In this document: piece by piece, positions 45,337 through 54,355 of the stretch
Numbering within the stretch: position 1 is the stretch's first letter
Layout: each line of letters opens with the position of its first letter
From: an uncultured Pseudoteredinibacter sp.
GTDB lineage: Bacteria > Pseudomonadota > Gammaproteobacteria > Pseudomonadales > Cellvibrionaceae
Assembly: GCF_947502065.1 (NCBI RefSeq)
Contig: NZ_CANMYE010000011.1
Location: 1-64,000 of the forward strand
Length of the DNA stretch: 64,000 nt
Reading direction: 5' to 3'
Made by a program: the position numbers and the translations under genes
The notes under the pieces: model-generated
The model's input: the letters and a program-made list of their open reading frames with translations, nothing else
Database searches by the model: none
What the model was told of the DNA's origin: nothing

Positions 45337-46269
45337 CTAAGCCTGATAACCAACATCCTTTGGATCTGGCACTGAAGAACAGCTTCCACAAATCACATCC
45401 ACGGCCAGCTCGTGACCGCAGGGCTTGTGGATCAACTGGAAAGGCGCATCTTCCATACCACCCAGCCAATCGATCGACCACTGTCGCATCATCATGGTAA
45501 ACGGGTACAAGGCTTTTCCTTTTTCCGTTAATTGATACTCACTGCGCGGCGGCTTGGTTTGATATTCAATGCGATCAAAGACACCCGCTTCACTTAAGCG
45601 CTTCAGACGGTCCGCCAAGATATTGGTTGCGATACCCAATTGGCGACGAAAATCATCATAGCGCTGCAGGCCCATAAAAGCGGCCGCTAGAATTAAACTG
45701 GCCCATCGATCACCGATAATGTCGGTGATATGCCCCAGGCTTGCATCTTCTTCAGCGCCACGTCCGCCACGCGAGCGTCGCTGACTGCCAATGGTTTTCA
45801 AAGCTTGCAGATCATTTTCTTCGGCATTTTCTAAAACCCGGCGCTCAACGTCCGCAATATGGAGCGCCTGTTTACAATGACGACATACCACCAAAGGTTG
45901 CAATTCATGCTCATCGGGCTGACGATGAATTAACTTCGGGGGTAATTGATGTTGATCATTACACCACTGGGATTCCCATTGCCAAATTAACAATGCCCAG
46001 GGGTACAAGGCCAAGCCTTTTTTCGTTAGGCGATACTCATGGCGTAGTGGGGTTGTTTGGTAGGGTTTTTTATACAGTACATCCTGAGTTACAAGATTTT
46101 CCAATCGCTTGGATAAAGTGCTGCGCGATGCGCCGGTGTGACTGCGAAACTCTTCAAAGCGATGACGCCCTAAAAAAGCATCGCGCAAGATTAAAATGGT
46201 CCAGCGATCCCCCAACAGCTCTAAGCTTTTTACTACGGGGTTAATCACAATTAAATTGGCGACGCTCAT
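45337..46269 (-). CDS. Tandem HxlR-type transcriptional regulator
   Basis: The 310-residue protein holds two complete HxlR winged-helix domains in one chain. Domain 1 (about 10-105) has LGDRWTILILRDAFLGRHRFEEF and HEYRLTKKGLALYPW. Domain 2 (about 165-265) has IGDRWASLILAAAFMGLQRYDDF and SEYQLTEKGKALYPF. Each is followed by a Cys pair (VVCRHC; VICGSC), possibly metal-binding. HxlR proteins normally dimerise to bind palindromes, so this fusion is an intramolecular dimer. No target is known. It lies near an AraC regulator on the same strand. Confidence 0.88.
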   Translation of the reverse strand: MSVANLIVINPVVKSLELLGDRWTILILRDAFLGRHRFEEFRSHTGASRSTLSKRLENLVTQDVLYKKPYQTTPLRHEYRLTKKGLALYPWALLIWQWESQWCNDQHQLPPKLIHRQPDEHELQPLVVCRHCKQALHIADVERRVLENAEENDLQALKTIGSQRRSRGGRGAEEDASLGHITDIIGDRWASLILAAAFMGLQRYDDFRRQLGIATNILADRLKRLSEAGVFDRIEYQTKPPRSEYQLTEKGKALYPFTMMMRQWSIDWLGGMEDAPFQLIHKPCGHELAVDVICGSCSSVPDPKDVGYQA

Positions 46270-46397
46270 GCAAGTTTCCTTAGTATTTAAGCCGAAGCTA
46301 GGCGCTTTTCGCTCAGCGGCTTTGTGTCTCGTCTTTTACTTCCTGTCCAAGACGAATTGCAAACGGTAAAATTTTAACATTAGTGTAAAGAATTTCA

Positions 46398-47354
46398 TCA
46401 ATTGCCTTGAAACTGGCGACGATATTCACTGGGTGATAGGCCAAATTGGCCACGAAAGTGGTGGCGCAAGCTCGTTCCGTTGGCAAAACCGGCTTGCTGA
46501 GCCAAAGGCTCAATCGCTAAGCCCCCACTTTCCAGCAGACTTTTCGCCCGCTCTAGGCGCTGGGCCAGCAGCCATGCCTTGGGGCTCTGCCCCATAGCTT
46601 GGCTGAACTTTCGATCATAACTGCGCCGCGACATATTACTTTGCTGTGCCAAATCCGAGACGCTAATTGGCTCGGCCAAATGCTCTAGCGCCCAATCTAA
46701 GCTGCTTGCCAATAGATCAGGGTGGCGACTCACTGGACGATGCACAAACTGGGATTGCCCACCCTGCCTTATCGGGCTACTCACCAAACGCCGAGCCACC
46801 GAATTAGCCACCTCATGACCATAGTCCTGGCGAATAATCTCCAAACCAAGATCAAGGGCAGCGGCACTGCCCGCCGAGCAGGCGATTTGCCCATCGTAGC
46901 AATACAGGCAGTCCTCACGATAATTTAAGCTTGGAAAGTCAGCCATTAACTGCTGCTGATAACGCCAATGGGTAGTGACTTCTCGCCCTTCCAGCAGCCC
47001 CGTTTGCGCTAAAAGGAATGCACCAGAACAAAAACTCCACAACCGGCCACCACGTTCATAGAGCGCACGTAACTCAGCAATCAAAGGCTCACTAGCCTGC
47101 TGCTCAACACCCCAATAAGGGATTAATACATCATCAAACCGGCTCAGGCTTTCAAATACCGGCGCCTGCAACTGTAAACCACCAAGTGATGGCATGGCCT
47201 CTGCCTGCAAAGCCAACAATTGTGTTTGATACCAACTGTTTAGCTCTGGGCGTGGTAGTAAAAACAGCTCAACCGCGCAGCCCAGCTCAAATAAGGAAAC
47301 AGGGGCCGGTAGCAAAATGGCGAGACGACGGAAAATAGGCTTTTTATGTAACAT
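46398..47354 (-). CDS. GlxA-type AraC regulator with DJ-1/PfpI domain
   Basis: The 318-residue protein has an N-terminal DJ-1/PfpI-like domain (about 8-185: LAILLPAPVSLFELGCAVE, LWSFCSGAFLLAQTGLLEGREVTTHWRY in pieces, CSAGSAAALDLGLEII) and a C-terminal AraC double HTH (SVSDLAQQSNMSRRSYDRKF; LAQQAGFANGTSLRHHFRGQFGLSPSEYRR in pieces). GlxA-type regulators respond to nitrogenous or carbon substrates. Its promoter side faces the MITE and the rhodanese gene. Confidence 0.92.
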   Translation of the reverse strand: MLHKKPIFRRLAILLPAPVSLFELGCAVELFLLPRPELNSWYQTQLLALQAEAMPSLGGLQLQAPVFESLSRFDDVLIPYWGVEQQASEPLIAELRALYERGGRLWSFCSGAFLLAQTGLLEGREVTTHWRYQQQLMADFPSLNYREDCLYCYDGQIACSAGSAAALDLGLEIIRQDYGHEVANSVARRLVSSPIRQGGQSQFVHRPVSRHPDLLASSLDWALEHLAEPISVSDLAQQSNMSRRSYDRKFSQAMGQSPKAWLLAQRLERAKSLLESGGLAIEPLAQQAGFANGTSLRHHFRGQFGLSPSEYRRQFQGN

Positions 47355-47441
47355 TGGCTGATTATTAACGAATAATGACTTTTAGGCCAGCAGTCGTTAA
47401 GCAGCAGGCGCTCTAAAATAAACCCTAGAATCAAGCTCTAG

Positions 47442-47706
47442 GGCACCTCTGAATAAAGGCGTTAGTGCTCAGCGGAGGTCTAAAGCGCCCAGATACTAGG
47501 CATGCTTTGCCGCTAATGGCCTTAGTCCTTAGCAAAAAGCATTACGACGTAGATGGGTGCTTTAGGCTCCGCCCTGCGGGGCCTTCAGACAAGCTCACAG
47601 TTGTTGTTACAGCCTCTTGACGTACGGCCAGTATGCCTTCGAGTCTGCGCCTAAACTGTGAGCTTGTCTGAAGGCCTGAGCACCAACGCCTTTATTCAGA
47701 GGCGCC
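47442..47706. mobile_element. IS5-like MITE with CTAG target duplication
   Basis: A 265 bp element with no gene. Its 31 bp terminal inverted repeats begin GGCACCTCTGAATAAAGGCG and differ at 2 positions (47442-47472 and 47676-47706). It is flanked by CTAG on both sides (47438-47441 and 47707-47710), as for IS5-group YTAR target sites. A second, perfect 23 bp inverted pair lies inside (47580-47602 and 47654-47676). It sits between the GlxA-type regulator and the rhodanese gene. Confidence 0.75.
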
Positions 47707-47734
47707 CTAGCCTAAACAAATTAAGGAGAACGAT

Positions 47735-48136
47735 ATGTCTTCAGCCGTTACCCGAACCCCTGCCGCAGCAAGTAGCGATGCACTTGTGCACTTTGAAGCA
47801 CTACTGGCTTTTGAAACCGATTGCTGGGATGTTCACCATGCAATAAGCACTAAACGCAAAGATTTCATTTTGCTTGATGTGCGAGGCGAAGAAGCCTTTA
47901 GAGCGGGCCATCTGCCCGAATCACAAAACCTTCCCCACCCCAGAATTAACGCCGAATCACTAAACAATTTTCTTCAAGAGCAACTTATAGTGGTGTATTG
48001 CGCCGGCCCGCACTGCAACGCCACCGAAAAAGCCGCCATTCGCTTGGCTAAGCTGGGGCGCCCCGTTAAGAAAATGATTGGCGGTGTATGTGGTTGGCTG
48101 GACGAGGGCTTTAGCCTTGTAAATAGCGGCTCGTAG
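47735..48136 (+). CDS. Rhodanese-domain protein
   Basis: The 133-residue protein is one rhodanese domain: DFILLDVRGEEAFRAGHLPES, then the active-site loop with Cys89 (VVYCAGPHCNAT), and the C-terminal GGVCGWLDEGF. The Cys supports sulfurtransferase or persulfide chemistry. AAGGAG precedes the ATG. It is cytoplasmic by sequence and lies between the MITE and the PaaN-type gene; whether it serves either neighbour is unknown. Confidence 0.85.
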   Translation: MSSAVTRTPAAASSDALVHFEALLAFETDCWDVHHAISTKRKDFILLDVRGEEAFRAGHLPESQNLPHPRINAESLNNFLQEQLIVVYCAGPHCNATEKAAIRLAKLGRPVKKMIGGVCGWLDEGFSLVNSGS

Positions 48137-48300
48137 GGGAGCTAAGGCTGGCGCAGGAAACACCATTTGGCCTTTTCCAGCGCCAGAGTTTTTACTCTGC
48201 ACTTTACTCCACGACCATGTAACTTGTATTATTGGACTGACAAAACAAGCTCTACTAAAAGAGCATGATGATCTCTGAGCAACTAGCCGAGGAAGAAGCC

Positions 48301-49977
48301 ATGTCAGTCTGGTTCGAGAAACACCAAGCCACCCTGGAAAAAGCGATGGACGCCTGCGCCAAGCGCTACGCCTGGACCGGCTATCAAGAAAGTCCAAGCA
48401 GCAAGATCCACGGCAGCGAGCGCCCCGCCGCTGGCAAGGCCAATTTCGAAGCTATGCTAGGCAAGCCTTACCCACTCGAGCAGCCTGCCACCGTAGGACA
48501 AACCGGCGCCGAAGTGAGCCCCTATACCAAAGAGGCCTTAGGTATTACTTACCCAAAGGCCGATGTTGCCGAGTTATATCAACATATCGATAAAGCCAAA
48601 GCCCAGTGGCGCAATACCAGCACTGAAGAGCGCGTGGGCCTTTGCCTGGAAATGCTGCATCGCTGTAGCGAGCAGTTATTTGAAAACGCTCATTCCACCA
48701 TGCATACCTCTGGACAAAGTTACATCATGGCCTTTGCAGGTTCCGGCGCCAATGCACTAGATCGCGGCTTGGAAGCCTTGGCCTATGCCTATAAAGCCAT
48801 GAAAGATGTTCCAGAAACGGCCGACTGGGAGCGCAAATTTGGTGCCGACGGTGCCGCCAAATTGGATAAACGCTACCGCCTAATGCCGCGCGGTGTTGGC
48901 GTGGTTATTTGCTGCGCGACCTTCCCTTTGTGGAATGGCTACCCAGCATTATGCGCCAGCCTAGCTACTGGCAACCCAGTTGTTATGAAGCCACACCCAG
49001 CAGCCATTCTACCTGTCGCATTGATGGTAAGTCGTTGCCGCGAAATTCTTGTCGAAGCAGGCTACGATCCAAACCTCGTTACCATGGTGGCCGATACCCG
49101 CGAAGAGCCAGCAACCATGGAGCTATTGGAGCATCCAGATACCGCCATTATCGATTTCACTGGCAGCCCGCAATTTGGTAGCTGGATCGAGCAAAACTGT
49201 AACGACAAATTGGTCTACACCGAAACCGCTGGTTGTAATTCCGTAGTGGTTGAATCCACCGACGATCTTGCCGCGATGGCCAAGGCGATTGCACACTCCT
49301 TATGCCAAGCCTCGGCACAAATGTGCACCAGCGTACAAAATGTTCATATTCCAGCCGACGGCATTTTGGTGAACGGCGAGCGAGTTAGCTATGACAATGT
49401 TTGCCAGGCGATTGTCGATGCGGTTGAAGCCCATGTGGAAAACCCCAAAAATGCGGCCTTTTTATGTGGCACCTTGGTGGACGATAATATTTACCGCACC
49501 ATCGATCGCCTAAGCGAACTCGGTGAGCAGCGCGGTAAAATTTTGCGTCAGTCCGGCCCATACGAAAACCCAGGCTTCCCAAATGCTCGCACGGCAACGC
49601 CACTGATTATTGATGTTAGCAATGAAGACAGCGATATGTATCGTGAGGAGCTGTTCGGCCCTATTTCTTTTATGATCAAAGGTAAAAACGCGGACGATTG
49701 TTTAGCGGCTGCCACACGCGATGCCAAAGAGCGCGGTGCCATCACCTCTCATGTTTACAGTATCGATGAAGACTTTTTAGAAAAAGCACAAGATGCCTAC
49801 AATGTAGCGGGTGCTTCGGTAGCCTGTAATTTAATGGGCATGCCCATTAACTTTGCTGCAGCCTATAGTGATTTTCATGTTACCGGTCTTAACCCAGCGG
49901 GCAATGCCTGCTTAGCTGATCTTGCATTTGTAACGAGTCGCTTCCGTATCGTACAAAGCAAAGTTATGCGTCGATAA
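48301..49977 (+). CDS. PaaN-family aldehyde dehydrogenase
   Basis: The 558-residue protein starts at the ATG at 48301, preceded by GAGGAAG; the ORF start at 48265 lacks a site. It matches the PaaN type (about 550 residues): VGLCLEMLHRCSEQLFENAHSTMHTSGQS read in pieces, LMPRGVGVVICCATFPLWNGYPALCASLATGNPVVMKPHPAA in pieces, and the catalytic Cys in AQMCTSVQN (about 342) with Glu in YTETAG. It oxidises an aldehyde using NAD(P). Unlike the PaaZ type there is no MaoC hydratase domain. It leads the acyl-CoA cluster, separated by a MITE-like repeat. Confidence 0.88.
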   Translation: MSVWFEKHQATLEKAMDACAKRYAWTGYQESPSSKIHGSERPAAGKANFEAMLGKPYPLEQPATVGQTGAEVSPYTKEALGITYPKADVAELYQHIDKAKAQWRNTSTEERVGLCLEMLHRCSEQLFENAHSTMHTSGQSYIMAFAGSGANALDRGLEALAYAYKAMKDVPETADWERKFGADGAAKLDKRYRLMPRGVGVVICCATFPLWNGYPALCASLATGNPVVMKPHPAAILPVALMVSRCREILVEAGYDPNLVTMVADTREEPATMELLEHPDTAIIDFTGSPQFGSWIEQNCNDKLVYTETAGCNSVVVESTDDLAAMAKAIAHSLCQASAQMCTSVQNVHIPADGILVNGERVSYDNVCQAIVDAVEAHVENPKNAAFLCGTLVDDNIYRTIDRLSELGEQRGKILRQSGPYENPGFPNARTATPLIIDVSNEDSDMYREELFGPISFMIKGKNADDCLAAATRDAKERGAITSHVYSIDEDFLEKAQDAYNVAGASVACNLMGMPINFAAAYSDFHVTGLNPAGNACLADLAFVTSRFRIVQSKVMRR

Positions 49978-50002
49978 ACTTACCAGCTAATAACAGGAAC
50001 CA

Positions 50003-50149
50003 CTAACAGGCCGTTGAAAAACGTTATCGAGGCGGTCAGAGCAAGGCAAAAACATATGAAAGAGCAGAATTTATATTAATAAATGAGCATTTTGAGTATG
50101 TTTTTAACGCAGCAATGGCAACGCAGATAGTTTTTCAACAGTCTGCTAG
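50003..50149. mobile_element. MITE-like element with GTTGAAAAAC ends
   Basis: A 147 bp element without a gene. The inner ends CAGGCCGTTGAAAAAC (50007-50022) and the complement of 50130-50145 (CAGACTGTTGAAAAAC) match at 14 of 16 positions, and CTA flanks both sides. GTTGAAAAA-type ends are typical of several DDE insertion sequences. It lies between the PaaN-type gene and the thiolase operon, and may carry or break transcription between them. Confidence 0.6.
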
Positions 50150-50176
50150 GCTCCTGCTTTCAAAAAAGACACTACT

Positions 50177-51436
50177 ATGAAAGATATTGTAATTGCTGGC
50201 ATCGGTATGACCGGGCTTGGCAAAATGCCCGAGCGCAGCGTAAAAGACTTGAGTGCAGAAGCCGTTAAACTTGCGCTTAGCGACGCTTGTGCCACCGTTG
50301 GTGATATCGAAGCCGCCTGGTTTTCTAATACTCGCCAACAAATGTTAGAAGGGCAAAATACCATTCGTGGACAAATTGCTTTGCGACCGCTGGGCTTTGA
50401 ATCCATTCCCATTTGCAATGTGGAAAATGCCTGCGCCTCTGGCTCTTCTGCACTTTATCAAGCGGTCACCCACATTCGTGCAGGAATGGCCGAAATAGTT
50501 TTAGTGCTTGGCGCTGAGAAAATGTTTTTTCCTGAAAAACGTGACGCCATGTTTCAAGCTTTTATGGGTGGCACGGATATATACCGCCTAGAAGAGTTCA
50601 CCAAAAACATTGAGCAAACAGCGATAGACATGATTCCCGCTGAGCTACGGAACGTCGATACCGGCCAACGTAGCTTTTTTATGGATAGCTATGCAGCCCA
50701 AGCCAGGCTGCATATGCAAACTTTCGGTACGACACAAGCTCAACTGGCCATGGCGGCTGCTAAAAACCATTGGCATTCCACCATGAACCCTTTGGCGCAG
50801 TATCAAAATGATATGAGTACCGAGGAAGTTTTAAATGGCCGCCTGATTAGTTGGCCATTTACCTTACCCATGTGCGCTCCAATATCCGATGGCGCAGCCT
50901 GTGCGGTGGTTTGTTCTAGCAGCGCATTAAAAAAACTTCAGAAAAATGGCTACGACCCCAAGCGCGCTATCAAGATACGCGGCATCCATTTAGCCAGCGG
51001 TAAAAATCGCGCTGCCGATGATTTCGCCAACCATATTGGTCGCATTGCCGCTCTGGGCGCTTACGAACAAGCCGGCATTGATGGGCAAGATGTCGACGTC
51101 GCTGAAGTACACGATGCAACCGCCTACGCAGAGATTCAACAGATTGAAAACCTCGGCCTATGTGAAATCGGTGCAGGCGGCGCTTTCACCGAAAACGGTG
51201 ACAGCAAGCTAGGTGGTAAGACACCCGTGAATCCATCGGGCGGCTTAGTTTCAAAAGGCCACCCAGTAGGAGCTACTGGCATTATGCAACTCCATGAACT
51301 ATGCACGCAGTTACGTGGGGAAGCGGAAAAACGCCAAGTAGAAAATGCAAAAATTGCTGTGGCCGAAAACGGCGGAGGCTTTTATGAGAATGAAGAAGCC
51401 GCTACCGTTGTCACGGTATTGGAGCGACAGTCATGA
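50177..51436 (+). CDS. SCP2-like thiolase
   Basis: The 419-residue protein has the thiolase nucleophile Cys86 in ENACASGSSA, the His motif HDATAYAE and the C-terminal GHPVGATG. The sequence type (VENACASG, PAELRNVDTGQ, VAENGGGF) is that of SCP2/lipid-transfer-type thiolases, which cleave or condense acyl-CoA of sterol, phenyl or branched side chains. It overlaps the acyl-CoA ligase by 4 bp, so the two are coupled. The substrate is not known. Confidence 0.88.
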   Translation: MKDIVIAGIGMTGLGKMPERSVKDLSAEAVKLALSDACATVGDIEAAWFSNTRQQMLEGQNTIRGQIALRPLGFESIPICNVENACASGSSALYQAVTHIRAGMAEIVLVLGAEKMFFPEKRDAMFQAFMGGTDIYRLEEFTKNIEQTAIDMIPAELRNVDTGQRSFFMDSYAAQARLHMQTFGTTQAQLAMAAAKNHWHSTMNPLAQYQNDMSTEEVLNGRLISWPFTLPMCAPISDGAACAVVCSSSALKKLQKNGYDPKRAIKIRGIHLASGKNRAADDFANHIGRIAALGAYEQAGIDGQDVDVAEVHDATAYAEIQQIENLGLCEIGAGGAFTENGDSKLGGKTPVNPSGGLVSKGHPVGATGIMQLHELCTQLRGEAEKRQVENAKIAVAENGGGFYENEEAATVVTVLERQS

Positions 51437-52968
51437 GCGCAGCACAATCACAGCCCCTACCATTACCGATAGAGTACGTTTATCGCGGCTTTAAATTAAA
51501 CCCTGAAGCCATTGCCGCCACTGATGATAGAGAGACGATCAATTACCGCGAACTGCAACTACGCTCCGAGGCATTAGCGGCTGCTTTAACTGAGCTTGCC
51601 ACAGAACCTAGCCGGGTTGCGCTATGTGCTCAAAACCATATTGATCACCTTGTAGGCTTCTTGGCAATTCTATTAGCCGGCCACTGTTGGGTACCAATCA
51701 ATCCAAAAAACGGCGCCCAGTTAAACCGTCAGCTATTACAAAAAAGCCAACCTCGCCTAGTCTTAGTCGATACAGAAAGCGAGGCAACCTTAGCCGACTA
51801 CCCTGCACAGCGATTATATTTACGCCAATCAGGTGCCGGCAGCAGCCAAGAACTCAGCGCACCTTATCGCGATAAAGAATTCAGTCCTGCCCGTGTAAAA
51901 CAAGATGATATCTTCGGTATTAAGTTTACCGGCGGCACCACCGGCGAACCCAAAGGCGTTATGCAAAGTCATCGCAATGTGGCGGCAGTGGTTGAAAACA
52001 TGCAAGCGCTGTTTGAATTTAATAATAGCGATGGCAACCTTGCAGTAGCGCCTTTAACTCACGGTGGTTCGCACTATATTTTACCTTTGCTGGCGGTTGG
52101 CGGCAGGCAGGTGCTGTTACCGCAGCCAGATACAGATTTGATTCGCCAGGCATTTCGTGACCGTGGCGCCACAGTCAGCTTTATGCCGCCGACTTTGATT
52201 TACAAAATTATGGACTGTGGCGAAGAGGCTAAAAGCGATTTCGCTAACTTACGTCATTTAACCTATAGTGCCGCGCCCATGCCACCAGAAAGAATAAGCC
52301 AGGCAATTGATTTCTTTGGCCCTAAGCTTTCTACCGTATACGGTCAAACCGAGGCACCAATGACCATCACGGCTATGACAGCCAGTGATATGAGCCAAGC
52401 CCAGTTACAAAGCTCTGTTGGCAAAGCTTGTTTATACAGCGAAATAGCGACAGTAGACCAAAACGGCAAACATTTATCGGCAGGAGAAACGGGCGAAATT
52501 ATCAGCCGTGGCGATATTGTTATGGCGGGATACTTTGAAGAAGCCGAAAAGACCGCAGATACCATCAAAGATGACTGGCTATATACCGGCGATCTTGGTT
52601 ACATCGACGATAAAGGCTATCTGTTCCTACAGGGCCGCGCCAAAGAGCTTATCATCAGTGGCGGTTTTAATGTTTATCCTGCCGAAGTAGAAAATATACT
52701 GAGTGAAATTCCAGGTATTAATGAAGCCGCCGTTTTTTCTGTTGCCGATGACTATTGGGGCGAACGTGTGGAAGCGGCCATCTGTGTCGACGACAGCTTC
52801 GTCCTCAATGACGGCGACCTGAGCCAACAGCTTAAAGCGGAACTTGGCGCCGTTAAAACACCAAAAAGCTTCCACCGCTTAGCACAGCTACCTCGCAACC
52901 CGGTTGGTAAAGTTGTGAAGCGTGAAGTAAAAGCACTGATTTACCCAGGCACTTATTCAAACACTTAA
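51433..52968 (+). CDS. AMP-binding acyl-CoA ligase
   Basis: The 511-residue protein has the adenylate-forming motifs: FTGGTTGEPKGV (A3), YGQTEAP (A5), LYTGDLGYID (A7) and the C-terminal lysine motif PVGKVVKRE (A10). It forms an acyl-CoA from a carboxylate, ATP and CoA through an acyl-adenylate. With thiolases on both sides it probably activates the acid intermediate of the pathway. The substrate cannot be predicted from sequence alone. Confidence 0.93.
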   Translation: MSAAQSQPLPLPIEYVYRGFKLNPEAIAATDDRETINYRELQLRSEALAAALTELATEPSRVALCAQNHIDHLVGFLAILLAGHCWVPINPKNGAQLNRQLLQKSQPRLVLVDTESEATLADYPAQRLYLRQSGAGSSQELSAPYRDKEFSPARVKQDDIFGIKFTGGTTGEPKGVMQSHRNVAAVVENMQALFEFNNSDGNLAVAPLTHGGSHYILPLLAVGGRQVLLPQPDTDLIRQAFRDRGATVSFMPPTLIYKIMDCGEEAKSDFANLRHLTYSAAPMPPERISQAIDFFGPKLSTVYGQTEAPMTITAMTASDMSQAQLQSSVGKACLYSEIATVDQNGKHLSAGETGEIISRGDIVMAGYFEEAEKTADTIKDDWLYTGDLGYIDDKGYLFLQGRAKELIISGGFNVYPAEVENILSEIPGINEAAVFSVADDYWGERVEAAICVDDSFVLNDGDLSQQLKAELGAVKTPKSFHRLAQLPRNPVGKVVKREVKALIYPGTYSNT

Positions 52969-52981
52969 GCAGGTTCCAAAT

Positions 52982-53431
52982 ATGAGTGATTTAATTAATT
53001 TTAATCAGCTGGAAAACTTAAGCGGTAAAGAGAAAATCGAAAAGTTTGAAGCCATGGCCAGCCGTGGCGGCATGGCCGAAAACCTAGGCTATACCGTCAA
53101 AGAATACGGCGAAGGCTATGTCATCTACGAGTACACCTTGAAAGATCGCCATGTAAATCTAATTGGCACCTTACACGGCGGCATTATGGCCACCCTATTA
53201 GATACCGCGATGGGAGCAGCAGTGATGACCTTGCTGGATGTCGGCGAGCGCCACACCATGACCGACATCACCACCAAATTTATTCGCCCGGTAACAAGCG
53301 CTGAAGATGTACTCACCATTAGAGCCGAAGTTGAAAATGCCGGCCGCCGCACCTTAGCGACCGCTGGCACCATTCACAACCAAGCCGGAAAACTGGTCGC
53401 TCGAGCCATTGGCTCGGCCATGAAAATTTAG
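52982..53431 (+). CDS. PaaI-type hotdog thioesterase
   Basis: The 149-residue protein carries the hotdog-fold PaaI signature LIGTLHGGIMATLLDTAMGAAV (in pieces) and FIRPVTSAEDVL. Such enzymes hydrolyse acyl-CoA, for example phenylacetyl- or hydroxyphenyl-acyl-CoA, and release sequestered CoA. It is 13 bp after the ligase gene and 11 bp before the nitronate-monooxygenase-like gene. Confidence 0.92.
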   Translation: MSDLINFNQLENLSGKEKIEKFEAMASRGGMAENLGYTVKEYGEGYVIYEYTLKDRHVNLIGTLHGGIMATLLDTAMGAAVMTLLDVGERHTMTDITTKFIRPVTSAEDVLTIRAEVENAGRRTLATAGTIHNQAGKLVARAIGSAMKI

Positions 53432-53442
53432 GAGGCATAACG

Positions 53443-54354
53443 ATGAATCGTGAAGAGCTATTAAGTAAATTAAAACTGCCCGCCATGTGTGCACCGATGT
53501 TTTTAATCAGTGGGCCAGAAATGGTTATTGCCGCTTCTAAAGCTGGCCTATTGGGCTGCTTCCCCACCCCAAACGCCAGAAGTACAGAGATACTTGATGA
53601 GTGGATGACACAAATTAAAACTGAACTCGGTGATACCCCCTGGGCAGTCAATATTGTTGTTCACCCGTCTTACCCACGTCGCGATGCTGACTTGGAAATG
53701 ATTAAGAAGCATCAACCACCTATCGTGGTAACCGCCTTAGGTAGCCCGGCACATATCATTGAAGAAGTGCATGCTTACGGCGGCATTGTGGTTGCCGATG
53801 TTATATCGCCAAGCTTTGCTAAAAAAGCCGTCGCCGCAGGTGTTGATGGCCTAGTACTGGTTGCAGCAGGAGCTGGCGGCCACACCGGATATCTTTCTCC
53901 CTTTGTGTTTGTGCGTGAAGTACGAGAGTTTTGGGACGGCTTATTGATTCTCGGGGGCGGCCTTTCTAGTGGCGCCGACATTCATGCTGTGGAAATCATG
54001 GGCGCCGATATGGCCAACCTAGGTACGCGTTTTATTCCAACGGAAGAAAGCATGGCCCAAGATGGCTACAAACAAATGGTAGTGGATTGCGGCGCTGACG
54101 ACATTATGATTTCTGATGCGATCACTGGCGTAAAAGCCAATTGGATGATCCCTTCATTGATTCAAGCTGGCTATGATCCACGCAATATGCCAAGTGCTGC
54201 CGGCATTAATTTCGCCGAAGCCGGCGCCGATGCGAAAAAATGGAAAGATATTTGGGCCGCAGGCCAAGGTGTTGGCGCCAGCCAATCAGTACAGAGTATC
54301 GCCGAACTCGGCGCCGAACTCATCAGCGAATACCAACAAGCTCGAGGAATATAA
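53443..54354 (+). CDS. Nitronate monooxygenase / enoyl reductase-like FMN protein
   Basis: The 303-residue TIM-barrel protein has the NPD/FabK-type features: MCAPMFLISGPEMVIAASKAGLLG in pieces, GDTPWAVNIVV, VLVAAGAGGHTGYLSPF and a phosphate-binding GGGLSSGADI followed by MGADMANLGTRF. Members bind FMN and act as nitronate monooxygenases or, in the FabK branch, enoyl reductases. Within this cluster an enoyl- or ring-directed reduction is as plausible as nitronate oxidation. Confidence 0.88.
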   Translation: MNREELLSKLKLPAMCAPMFLISGPEMVIAASKAGLLGCFPTPNARSTEILDEWMTQIKTELGDTPWAVNIVVHPSYPRRDADLEMIKKHQPPIVVTALGSPAHIIEEVHAYGGIVVADVISPSFAKKAVAAGVDGLVLVAAGAGGHTGYLSPFVFVREVREFWDGLLILGGGLSSGADIHAVEIMGADMANLGTRFIPTEESMAQDGYKQMVVDCGADDIMISDAITGVKANWMIPSLIQAGYDPRNMPSAAGINFAEAGADAKKWKDIWAAGQGVGASQSVQSIAELGAELISEYQQARGI

Positions 54355-54355
54355 A

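Noticed and set aside
54173..54355. Upstream extension of the second thiolase
   Set aside because: It would overlap the previous gene by 180 bp; the ATG at 54356 has GAGGA and fits the family start.
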